DNA of 64,000 bases from Ciona intestinalis. Taxonomy: Eukaryota; Chordata; Ascidiacea; Phlebobranchia; Cionidae. Of the stretch, positions 53,621 to 64,000 are shown piece after piece. The number at the start of each line of letters is the position of its first letter. The stretch's first letter is position 1. A model generated the notes under the pieces. It was not told where the DNA came from, ran no database searches, and saw only the letters and a list, made by a program, of their open reading frames with translations. The stretch is taken from NCBI RefSeq assembly GCF_000224145.3, contig NC_020170.2, positions 3,178,646 through 3,242,645 of the forward strand, read 5' to 3'. A program made the position numbers and the translations under genes.

Positions 53621-56600
53621 TTATAAATACAAGCTGGCTGCGAAAATGATGTCACGCTTAATAAGTTGAATTCCTTCGGAAAATTTGTTCTCAAGATGAG
53701 TGTTACCGATGGCTTTGGCAGCGTGACACATCTCTCGGAGCAATTCCTCCAACCTTCTCATGCATCTTATGATGCTTCCTGCAAAGCATGAGTTTTTATA
53801 GACACCAATAAATCATATTTGTAAAATCAGATTATGGATTCATTTTAAATAAAAACGATTTAGTATTTAGAAGGCATTGGGCTTATTAAAAAAACAACAT
53901 GGTATTTTGGCTAAAAAAAATAAATAAAAAAATGTATTTTGACAGTTTTCGGCTGGAAAACAAATGTACCACAAATACATGACACACAACATTTTTAGTC
54001 AGAGTTAAATTACCTTCAAAAACGTCGGTCATTTCTGCGATCTTTGCGAATGATGATCCATTGCACCATGAATGGACAACATCCATTAACATTGTTTTAA
54101 ACTTTTGAACATATTCTTCTTCATCAAGAACAAGTTTTGATTCATTAGAAACCTGGACATATAATGTTAGTTCAGAAAATCTGCATGAAAACAAGAAGAA
54201 TAGTTACAGAAAATACATAGTACTGTGGGGGAAGATATGACACCTATTCAGGATGTTTGGAAATAATGTGGTAAAGGTGTCCCGTTATCTTCTTCATGAT
54301 GACGGTTTTATATTTCTTCGAATGTTCTTTGTTTACTGCCAAATGAGACGAGAAAATAGAGAGAAAAAGGTGTCCCAGCTTCCCTCACCCTACTATACAT
54401 GTCAACCATGTGAATAGTTTTGACAGGTATAGTAATCACATGAGCCTAAGAGCTTTTTAATGCTATATAGTTCCATAATAATAGAGAAGTTTGTTTTATT
54501 CACCTTTGCAATTTTTCGTGCAGTTTCATGTAGTTGTCGTAACGGAGTGGCGAGTTCTTCACTGAGTTTTGGAATGCTTTTCGACTGGAAAGTTGATTGT
54601 TTAGTATGTTAATTAATAATTACTACTGCTTTATGGCAGGTGTGCTATATTCTAACTTCAGTTTAAAGCCAAGTATCTGTTATGCAGTATAACTTGTTCC
54701 AAGTAGAAATAAATGTAAATTACTATAGGCATATCTGGCATGCTTTATACTCTCTTTATTAGGCTATAGGCTTTATTGTCAATTAATACAATTCCTCACA
54801 AAGTACTGCATAATCAGCTCACCTTTTCATCAAATACAAAACAACAGAGCAAAGCAGCGCACTGGGCAGGGGTAAGATTGTTGAATACTCCGTTGAAAAT
54901 TAACTCTGTTAACAACAATTCATCGGCTGCACTTATCTCGCAAGCAACTCGACCTATAGAAAATATGAATTATGATTCTTTTGACACGTTTTTATCATTA
55001 TGTATATATTAAGCAATTGTGTGCCATTCTGGATGTTTAATATTATACTGCTCTCACAATTGAATATTTTTTTGGGTAAAGCAAGTAAATTCTACCAATT
55101 TTGCAAATTTGATCATTTAAAAATACTTTTGTACGTCTTCTGCATACTGGAAGCCATCTTTTATAATCATTTACGGAAATATTTCTGAAAATTTGGTAAG
55201 TAAAAGTATGCACTCACCTTTTGTTTCAATAACATCGGACATAGTAGCGTAACCAAGTCGTCGTAAAACACGTTTCCGACATTTTAATTCATCCATTTGT
55301 AATATGGTGCGCGCTTTTTTCAACGCTCGTTTTGCTTCTTTTACTTTATTCGCCAACTGGAACAAAAAAATAACCGATTTATTCCTGAAAGTCCGGTATC
55401 TAGACTATGATCTTTACTTAAAGAAAAACGTACAGCATCTGGCCATAAGTAGAGCAGAGAATTATTTTATAGCAGTTTTATGCCCATCAAGCACATTATG
55501 TCAACCTTTTGTGTTTTGTGATTTTGTAAGACCTTGTTGTACACTGTGACATGACTATTACACAAAATATTATAAAACACCGTTTTTACCACATAAGGAT
55601 AAAACACAGCCAAAGAAACTGTACCCTACAAAATCAAGCTAAAAAACTACAAAGCTATAGGTGTGACATTATTTATGACATACAATTCAAAACCACATGG
55701 AAAATATCACTTACTTTTGTTTTATTCTCGCAAAGCTGATAAACTTGAGTGACATCTGATCTTGTATGAAGAGGATGTTTATACATTCTTCTCTCAAAAG
55801 CTTCCGTCTTCTTTACAATTGATTTCAATCGATCATCTTTGATTGACATGTCCTCAACTGGATCGAGCAGAGGAATCCCATCCGGGAATCTCTTTTTTAC
55901 TTCCTGTTAAAAAAATTTGAAAGCTAACTAAAAAAAGAGAGAAATTGTTTGCAATGAAATCTCTCTTTACTCGGGTTAAAAAAATCTGGTGTAAAAAAAA
56001 CAAAAAAAATGTTGAAAAGAGAAACCTGTTGCAAACAAGAGAACCAAAAGAGATAGAAATTGTTTTTAATGGACTGGAAACTGATATTGGGTTTAACAGC
56101 TACTTTTTTTAAATTTATTAATTTATTCTATGTGCATGAGGCCTTACAGCATGACACGCCATGAGATCCAAGATTTAGACCACAGTTGACTCACTACCCT
56201 GTATTACTCAATACATATATTGTGATATGTTGTATACCTTATGCCAACAGTTCAGTTATACACATGTACTTATCATAATTACCCACAATGTTACATAGAT
56301 TTCAAATTACCTCCAATGCACGAAGCAGTGATTGTCTATTATCCAACGGTCTGAGGTCTTTAGGAAGAAACAGTCTCACAGAACTAAGGGCTTTTATTAA
56401 CGGCAGCATTATTGGGACTACGGCCATTTCACTTTTCAAGGAGTCCTTTGCTGGCCGTGGCAACCTCACAGCGACTGAATGTAACCCTTCCTTGTCACAG
56501 TTAAGTAACACATCCACAACATATTCAGGTTGTGGTTCATCACCACCACGCATGGGACCGCTCGACTTTGGTTGCTTTTTTTGAAAGTTGACGACCACAC

Positions 56601-59600
56601 CCCATCCAAATTCATGCTCACCATTACGAACCTGTTCAATGTTAGGTTAATACTGGAATACTAATAAATAATATCAATCCAGTCCCTACTTCAAGACATA
56701 TACCTTCAAATAAAACCATGTATATTTGAGTATAAACTATGCTGCATGCACTTACAAAAGCCTATCTACCTAATCAATGTTTTTTATTATATATCGGTGA
56801 GGTTTTTCGACGAGGCATGCCCGGGGCTATGAGATTTTCCCCAAATTGCCCACTACCCCAACAAAATATATTTTTTGCTTGAGTAACCTACAGTTGTTGT
56901 ATCAATAAAAAAAGGCAATTTAAACAAGTTAATGTTTCAATTATTATTTAAAACTTACTTTTACAAGCCTACCCGGTTGCAGAAACGGGAGACAAAATTT
57001 GGGAAGATGAACAAACTCCTCCAGTTGTGATGCGAGTTTGTTTAGTTGCTGCCGAATGCGGTAATATGTCATCGACTCTTCTTCATTTTTGATCTTCATT
57101 TCAGAATATTCTGTTTCTAACTTGGACACATCTAGAATAACAAGCAAATGAAAATTATAGAAATGCAGTATGTAATAGGTATATAATATTCAATTTTTTT
57201 TATTGATAACAGATTAACCAATTTAGAATTTTTTCATGCAGATTCTTTATCAAAGACAAGAAGAATATTTTTAGATTTTTTCAGTTTGAAAAGTTTGTTT
57301 TATGAAACGCAGTCAAAAAAGGCTACAAAAATTGGTAAGTTTAATTTAATTACTTAACAACTAATGTTATATAAAACATAGTCACATAAAACATTGTTTA
57401 AAAGTTTTTACTGCTTTTAAAACTCTTGGCTTACTTTCCAACATCTCAGGTATTGCAGTGTAGTGTTGGAATTGATAGAAAGATTTTTCCAGCATATATT
57501 CTGGGTTGATTTCTTCCACACGGAGCAAGTTAAGAACCATATTATATGTTAGACGGAAGGCTGAATCAAGTGGGTCAGGGGAACCCTGGGGAAAAAACAA
57601 ATCTTTAGGATATTGCATAAAAATTAATATGTAAAATTTGCTTTATGAATGTAATTTGTAACTTACTTTATCCTCGCGTGGCCGGAAAACGACAGTCGTT
57701 ATAACTTGGGTTTTCAGACACCCAGTGCCAGCTTATGAGTTACAATGTATGTTACTTTGTGGGAGATTATTTTTTATGTATGGGTGATAATTTCGACAAC
57801 CCATTAGTGACCACTGGGTTGGAGAAATTCCCGTTAAGTGTCTTGCCCAAAGACACATATGCCCACAACAATAGCGACAGGCCTTGGATTTAATATGTAT
57901 TATGAATGCTTAGCCCGAATACAAGATTCTGTCCCTTGCTGTACAATATCACTTATAGAATTGAAAAAATGAATGCATATGCTTGTAGTGATTTCCATAT
58001 GCCAAGGGGTAATTTAGAATTAAATTTCAGAACCCCTGCTATGCTTTATTGTTGAACTTCCATAAATGTTTTTTTTTAAATATGGTGTGCTTATAAAATG
58101 ATGGTACAAGCATGTTTGCATGATATATGAGAATAATTGTAATTTGTAAATACCTTTACTAATGCCTTCCCAACACTGGGGGATAATTTTTCATCAACCA
58201 TCATGATTACGAGGCCGTTCTCATCCATTCCTCTCCTCCCCGCTCTTCCACTCATCTGTATATACTCCCCACCAGTAATCTGAATAAAAAATGGTAAAAT
58301 TCAAAATTAAAAAAAAATAACAAAAATGTAAAAATTTAAAGTTTTTACGCAATTTCTTAAAAATGCAAAAGTTTTGCAAAATTGCGCAAATTAATAAAAA
58401 AAAACATTTGAAAAATGGCATAACGCACCCATCTGAAGTCTTTGCCATCAAACTTCCGTATACTTGTAAAAACAACAGTGTGAGCTGGCATGTTAACACC
58501 CATTGAAAATGTTTCAGTGGCAAATAGAACCTGCAACAAAAAAAAATTATAAAACGTTTACCTAAACTAAAATCTCTAAAAAAAATTCGTAAAAAATTAT
58601 GCTTTTAAAAAGAATTTAAAAAATCTCATTGTTTTCTACCATTTGTCTTACTAACAAACCTATCTATATGCAAAAATTAATTCCAATTAAAATTTTCCAC
58701 CTTTATTAATCCTTCTGAAAACAGAATCTCAATTGTTTCCTTAATAATAGGAAGAAGTCCACCATGATGGATTCCGATTCCGTTCAACACGAACGGTAAA
58801 CAAGCCTCCACTTGAGGGAGCCGGCGATCTTCCTCCGAAAGTGAGTCCATTGCGTTGTCGAAAACTTCTTGAACTAATTTTCGCTCCTCAGCTGCGATAC
58901 AGGCTTTATGACATCACAGTTACCATTACCAAAGGTGCTAATATACAATTTTTTAAATAACACAAATCACTTTATTGATAATTTCATGGCAGGCAAAAAA
59001 CCTGTGTCTTTTTATACACCTAGTTCCCATCTAACAGTGAAGCAAACTGTTAGTCAACCAAAAGTAAAACAATGTTTTCTATTAAACACAATATGCTAGT
59101 TTTAGATTATACATAAAACTAAACTACCTGCTATTTTAAAAAAAATCAATTTTTTGGCACATATAGTATATGCTATGTGGTTATACAGATACATAAAAAA
59201 ATTAAAACTGATTCTTAGAAATAGAATCATGCAATATAACAATCGGAATATGAAGTTACTTGAATTGAACTTGAGTTTTTGTACTTGGTTTGCATAGAAT
59301 TCACATTCCTTTTTACTGAATGAAAAAACAATTGCTGGAAGAAATTTTCTTTCCATGATAAGTTCAACTATTTGAATACAACCGCTCTTGCCCTGCATAA
59401 TTAATTAGAAATTTAATTAATAAGATATATCTTTCAGCTACATGAATAAATACGCCTATACTACTGTATTGTACATTATTTGTGCCTAAAACCATTGGAA
59501 AACTGTTTTAAAGTTCATAAAACAAAGATTTCCTAGAAAACCGTTTTAAAGTGCATAAAACAAAGATATGTAGGATAGGACTTTCATTTCATTACGTTTC

Positions 59601-62578
59601 GGTTTAAAAAACATTTATTTAATTTAAACTTAATTTTTTTATATTTTTATTCATACCTTAAAAAGCTTTTTTTTCATGTCTTTAAACAAAGATTAAAATT
59701 TTTTTTTTATATTTTTTAAATGGGCTGTCATGTTTATATTGAAGATTTTAAAAACCTATGTAAACAACTAAACTTATGTAATTTATTCTATATTCAACTT
59801 ACACGTTGTCCACCCTGCTTTCCTCGTCTGTTAAAATCACTTTTAGCATTATCTCCTGCGTCACGTAACACCGCCATTGCTGTGTTGAAATTATCCTCTC
59901 GAAAGTCACCCTGTAATGTGAAAATTTGTTACAAATTTTTTTTATGATTTTTTTTAGGGCAATTTGTAACTGTCATTTTTAGTATTTTTAACTCATAAAC
60001 AAAGAGTTTAAATCTGTTTTCACTAAACTTATAGAATAATTACATTTATTGTGTACAAAGTACAACTCCATACACATAAGTAGGTGAACTTTTTAATGAA
60101 TCAAACAGCCTATAAACACCCTTTACTATGCAAACCTAACAAAATATTCCTTTTTTTATTTACACATTCTTTTCACCAAGAAGCAAAAATTGAGTGTCAA
60201 AAAAACAACCTAAAGACAATAACAACCTTTTAATAGTGCAAACACCCAAAAAATAATCCTTACATTATCATCCACAACCAGATGAAGTCCGTCCCCCCCA
60301 GCAGGGAAGATGTAATGTTGAAGTGGCACCGGTCGGTAGTCAGTATACACCACATGGCACGGCTGTTTATGAAGGTGACAAATCCATGATGCGAACTGCC
60401 GAGCGTTCGGAATCGTGGCAGAGAGGAAAACATAACGAACATTATCTGGGAGGAGGATGATAGTCTCCTCCCAAACTACTCCTCTTTCCTTGTTCCTCAT
60501 ATAATGGATCTCGTCAAATACCACCCACGCAACCTCCCGCATAACTTCTGATCCACGGTATAACATACTCCGCAAAATCTTAAAAAAATAAAAATAATAA
60601 TTTTAAAGGTCAAACTTCCATATCAGATAGTAGAGTGGGGGAAAACGGGACACCTTTAGCATATAATACCCCACTCATGTTTTAAACAATTACCAATGGT
60701 CGATAGGAGTTGTGATGCTATGTTTTATAATTCTTTGAATGTTCTTTGTTTACTACCTAATGGGACAAAAGATAGAATGAAAAAGTGTTCCATCTTCCCC
60801 TCCCTACTATGTGATATATAATATATATATATATATTTTAACAATAACAATACTTATACTCTAATTTTTATTTTAATCAATGTATTGCCAAATTCACAAT
60901 CTTTTCTATCAAAATTTGAGTCCTTTATTTTAGTAGGTAATGTAAAATAATATCAGTATTTTAAACTAAGAAACTATAATAGGACAACCGGACAGCTGAA
61001 ATGTTTAAGTAAAATACCTCCGTGGTCATAACAAGGCAAGATGCTGTTGGATTAATGGTAACATCCCCGGTCATCAAACCAACATCTGAAAATTCCTCAT
61101 AGAGGTCTCTGTACTTTTGATTACTAAGAGCTTTGATTGGAGTTGTATATATAACACGTTGCTTGTCACGTAGGCACATTGCAATGGCATATCTGGAAAA
61201 GGGAATTGGTTTATTTTTGAATGTTAATGCCGATAACAAGCTTTCATGCCTGTTATAAATACTTTTTTTCAGATACTTTTTAAGATACATGCTAATTATC
61301 ACATATATTTTCAGGCAGTACTTTGGATACAAATTTGAGGGCAAAGATATATATGGATTACATCTCTGCTTTGGAATTTGGAGTACCTATGCAGTGATGT
61401 ACGCATATCGGCATGTACCCTTAAACCTTACAAAAGGGAACATATATATATATATATATATTGGATATTGAATAATATTTACATGAATGTAACATATTTC
61501 TTCTAGCATGACATGCCAAACTGCAAATGACAGTGTAAATGTATGGCTGACAATTCAGACAACCCATAAGGAACCACTGGGTTTAAGCAATTTCAAAGTG
61601 TCCTGCCTAAAACATTTGCCCCCAAAGGTAGCAACATCAAGCCCCAAACGGCATTTTAACAAATTTCACAAATACTTACTCAGCTACTACTGTTTTCCCA
61701 GCAGAGGTATGAGCAGATACAAGAACAGACTGATTGTTATCAAGACACAATAAAGCCTCTTGTTGGAAAGGATCCAGAATAAACTTATACTCTTTGGCTG
61801 GCTCTGCAGCTTTTGGTAGCAAGCGAGGGACATCTGATCCAGATTGAAACGCAACTTCATGTGTGCATCCAGTGATTAACGACTCCATAGATTTCGTTTC
61901 AACTTTTGGCAATGCTTCCAAAAGGCTGGTGACAGATATAATGCTTTATTCGAGGAAATTAGATTAAACAATAACACAAAAAGTTACATAATTATGTTTT
62001 AAAAAGACTGTGTATCCCTTCGTATACATAATCAGACGTATTTGATACAACGAATTTAGTGAAATCTTAAATTCAAACACCTTAAAATACATTTTTTAAG
62101 TAATTAAGATTGTTTAAAATCCATTCTAAACTAATTAAGACTATCAAATTACATTTTCTCCGAAAATAAATATATATATACCTGGAAAAGTCTTCTACTT
62201 CGTCTTTTGGTGGAGGCGGTAGTTCACTCAATTTCTCTGTTTCATCGCGGATTTTAGTCTCATCTTCTTCCTCTTCACATTTTTGCTTCTTTTCGGGAAG
62301 TTTTTCAGAGTCATCAGATATTTTGGGCCTCTTTGCAGTTGATCTTTAATGTAAGGTAAATATATATTTGATAAAAATGATATAAATTCAATTGTTTATA
62401 CTTTTTAAGACAAATTTTTATTTGAAACGATTCCTTAAACGTTAATGGGTTGTAAAATCTATTTAATATGTTAAAATACGTGAATTTCTTTAATATAAAC
62501 TTACTTTCTTGGTGATTTTGACTTCTCGTCACTTTCTTCGTCAAATACGTTGAATATTTCATCACCAAATCCTGCCAT
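53621..62578 (-). CDS. MTREX: Exosome RNA helicase MTR4
   Basis: Nineteen exons give 1037 residues (human 1042): 62578-62505, 62343-62182, 61925-61680, 61192-61018, 60578-60264, 59910-59803, 59392-59260, 58891-58701, 58530-58429, 58279-58154, 57585-57435, 57131-56959, 56631-56311, 55903-55715, 55356-55218, 54953-54823, 54584-54504, 54152-54014, 53778-53621. Mtr4 is the nuclear Ski2-like helicase that feeds RNA to the exosome (TRAMP, NEXT). Helicase motifs: [10 protein letters not shown] (about 149-157), II DEIHY (about 241-245), III SAT (272-274), [12 protein letters not shown] (510-519). The KOW arch begins around [17 protein letters not shown], with [12 protein letters not shown]. The C-terminal helical bundle has [20 protein letters not shown] and ends [11 protein letters not shown] as in human. 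The N-terminus is acidic and low in complexity. Confidence 0.97.
53807..53812 (+). terminator. Candidate poly(A) signal of PRPF38A
   Basis: The first AATAAA after the PRPF38A stop on the plus strand lies beyond the whole last coding exon of MTREX, so the two mRNAs would overlap in antisense. Confidence 0.5.
54220..54395. repeat. Rearranged MITE in MTREX intron 18
   Basis: Left part is forward-type: AGTACTGTGGGGGAAG, then TTCAGGATGTTTGGAAATAA and GGTAAAGGTGTCCCGT. It joins at about 54300 to a reverse-type half (ACGGTTTTATATTTCTTC... GTGTCCCAGCTTCCCTC). Confidence 0.7.
56100..56230. repeat. Diverged SINE-like fragment in MTREX intron 13
   Basis: GCATGAGGCCTTACAGCATG, ACACGCCATGAGATCC and GACTCACTACCCTGTATTAC resemble parts of 39330-39435 and 56790-56875. 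Limits are uncertain. Confidence 0.4.
57790..57930 (-). repeat. SINE-like element in MTREX intron 10
   Basis: CAACCCATTAGTGACCACTGG, AAGTGTCTTGCCCAAAGACA and CCCACAACAATAGCGACAGG form the reverse complement of the body and head seen at 31.8 kb. Confidence 0.7.
60629..60811 (-). repeat. MITE copy in MTREX intron 4
   Basis: TAGTAGAGTGGGGGAAAACG, TTTAGCATATAATACCCC, right end GTGTTCCATCTTCCCCTCC then CTACTA. Flanked by TA on both sides; reverse orientation. Confidence 0.85.
61505..61665 (-). repeat. SINE-like element in MTREX intron 3
   Basis: GACAATTCAGACAACCCATAAG, GAACCACTGGGTTTAAGC and AAAGTGTCCTGCCTAAAACA match the 57.8-kb copy in the same orientation. It lies a few bases from exon 3. Confidence 0.65.
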
Positions 62579-63236
62579 TTCTATACCGTAACGTTAATAA
62601 CTAACATATGTTCAGGAATCCAATGCTTCTATTCCGCGACGGAACCAACAACACATGCGAGGATCCGCAAGAAATGCTATAACTCCTACCAGTTGCTTCT
62701 GTGGCAACCAGTGGCAACAGGGTTTCACGTTATTTTATTTATACCAACATATTTAAGGGAAGTCCTAAAACGTGAGTTGTTTTTGTTTGCTCCAGATAAA
62801 AATTTAAATATGAAAAGAAAAGTTGTTCTGATGTATTTCTTTTATATGGTTGCGGTTTTTATATGGTTCATCGAACGTGGGCTATTTGTGCTCAGCGGTA
62901 ACGTGCCTGCCTACTCAGACAATAATAATTATGGTTGCGTAGGCCTAACTGCTGGAAATTTCAACAGCTTTGTTTGTAGTTTTGCAACTCGGACTGTCGT
63001 TTACTATAAGAAAGATCAGGTTTCCGGAAGGCCTTTTGCATTCGTGGTGTCACACCTGAACTAAACAGTTCCCAGAAACTTAACAGTTAAGTAGGCTAAA
63101 GTCGGCAATGGTCAATGGTGTGAACCGAACAGTTTCAGATTGTGAGGCGAGTCGTCCACATAGTTAAATAGGTTAACGAAAAGCCAGTACAGGATGCGTA
63201 GACTGAGATAGATGGTGCGTTGACTAATCGCTCGTG

Positions 63237-63318
63237 CGATTGCAATTAAAGCCGCAATAATTGTGATTGAAATTAAAGCCGCAATAATTGTGACTGTAAT
63301 TAATGCCGCAATTAAGAT
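63237..63318 (+). repeat. Minisatellite of about 30 bases
   Basis: Almost three copies of a unit containing ATTAAAGCCGCAATAATTGTGA, degrading in the third (ATTAATGCCGCAATTAAG). The minus-strand frame over it reads as repeated TIIAALI. Confidence 0.85.
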
Positions 63319-63639
63319 TTTGCATATGCATATAACAGGTACTTCGTGTTCTAGTAAGAATAATGAGGATAAACATGATTTTGCTGTACCTATAGCTTTC
63401 GACAATAAATCATTAACCAGACTATAAAGGCGAGTACGGGCAGTGAAGTAATAAAATGCATTTAAAACAAGCCGAAAGGTTTACTGCATATGTAGCGGCA
63501 GGGTGGTCAACAAAAAGTGGTTGCAGCAGTATAGTAAACCAGCAACAGCGCAATACGCCGTTAGTGTACTCTGGTCGTACAAATTGTCAATTGCATCGAG
63601 CAGGCATAACTAGTCACGCGTGACCAACCATTAGTTATA

Positions 63640-63830
63640 TAGTAGGGTGGGAGAAGATGGGTCACCGTTTCGTTCTATTTTCTCGTTCCTTTTGGTAGTA
63701 AACAGAGAACATTTAAAGAATAACAAACCTGTATTCTCGCGACTCCCATAGACCGTTGTTAATTGTCTAAAGCACAATTAGGATATTTAGATATTATGTG
63801 CTAAAGGTGTCCCATCTTCTCCCACCCTGC
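63640..63830 (+). repeat. MITE copy upstream of the SLC16-type gene
   Basis: Near-complete forward copy: TAGTAGGGTGGGAGAAGATG at the left, GTGTCCCATCTTCTCCCACC then CTGC at the right. It ends 81 bases before the start codon. Confidence 0.88.
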
Positions 63831-63910
63831 AATGGATCCACAATTCTCTTGTAATCCGACCAGCTAAAAACTCATTGTGTTTTAGTCGAAATGTCGCTAT
63901 ATTAAGTCAA

Positions 63911-64000
63911 ATGAAAAACATGTCTCGAAGTAAAAAAGAACCGGTTGATCCGCCTGAAGGCGGTTGGGGCTGGTTTATAGTGGTTGCTGTCTTTATATGG
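63911..64000 (+). CDS. Monocarboxylate transporter-like protein (SLC16 type), 5' end
   Basis: Thirty codons are present before the window ends. After a basic start (MKNMSRSKKEP) comes PPEGGWGWFIVVAVFIW, the first membrane segment signature of monocarboxylate transporters (usually PDGGWGWVVV). These are proton-coupled or facilitative carriers for lactate, pyruvate, thyroid hormones or aromatic amino acids in the plasma membrane; the subtype cannot be told from this piece. A second in-frame Met at position 4 could also start translation. The MITE just upstream lies in or next to the promoter or 5' UTR. Confidence 0.85.
   Translation, partial: MKNMSRSKKEPVDPPEGGWGWFIVVAVFIW

Larger units (their letters stand above)
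62579..63910. other. Divergent intergenic region MTREX/SLC16-type gene
   Basis: Contains the promoters of both genes. A 123-codon frame at 62693-63064 has no family marks and includes a tRNA-like stretch (GTGCTCAGCGGTAACGTGCC), so it is probably a SINE remnant and is not called. A minisatellite and a MITE lie further right. Confidence 0.5.

Noticed and set aside
62693-63064. A 123-codon frame between MTREX and the SLC16-type gene
   Set aside because: No recognisable family, mixed composition, and an internal tRNA-like stretch suggesting a SINE remnant.

Overview
The window is animal nuclear DNA. It is AT-rich, with many short introns (mostly 100-700 bases) bounded by GT-AG. The proteins are chordate-like, and nearly every intron-bearing locus carries a short TA-flanked inverted-repeat transposon. 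Compact gene spacing and the protein matches suggest an ascidian, most likely a Ciona species. This is an inference from gene content and repeat style; no database was searched. Three runs of N (380-429, 33562-33611, 43589-43713) and a single N at 46737 mark it as draft assembly.

Layout. At 1.4-9.8 kb two tandem 11-exon organic-ion transporter genes of the SLC22 type lie on the plus strand. On the minus strand follow a three-exon claudin/PMP22-superfamily gene (10.3-11.0 kb), the complex I subunit NDUFB6 (11.4-12.9 kb) and a NACHT-type NOD-like receptor with an unusual N-terminal array of ET-x-PK repeats (14.5/14.9-18.6 kb). The plus strand then carries a secreted single-Ig protein with a GPI-like C-terminus (20.3-24.8 kb), an ELOVL fatty-acid elongase (26.1-28.6 kb) and holocytochrome c synthase HCCS (29.6-31.6 kb). 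HCCS converges on NDUFB7 (minus, 32.2-32.8 kb). A GTGTGC(C)GCA satellite abuts a gap at 33 kb. Next come UBE2N (plus, 34.4-35.8 kb), pyruvate dehydrogenase E1 beta PDHB (minus, 37.0-40.1 kb), the Myb-like factor DMTF1 (plus, 40.6-49.8 kb), PRPF38A (plus, 50.7-53.6 kb), the exosome helicase MTREX/Mtr4 (minus, 53.6-62.6 kb) and the first 30 codons of an SLC16-type monocarboxylate transporter running off the right end.

All complete gene models were joined by hand from splice sites. In each the codon phase closes through to the stop, except that DMTF1 needs the single N at 46737 removed.

How the genes relate. Four nuclear genes for mitochondrial energy metabolism (NDUFB6, HCCS, NDUFB7, PDHB) lie within 29 kb, and two RNA-processing genes (PRPF38A, MTREX) are tail to tail with only 43 bases between stop codons. 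No operon with shared direction and minimal spacing is evident.

Mobile DNA. About 20 full, partial or degenerate copies of one roughly 190-bp MITE are scattered through introns and intergenic DNA. One copy is split by an 820-bp hAT-like element with an 8-bp target duplication. Several tRNA-derived SINE-like copies are also present. I saw no retrovirus-like or other capsid-bearing element.
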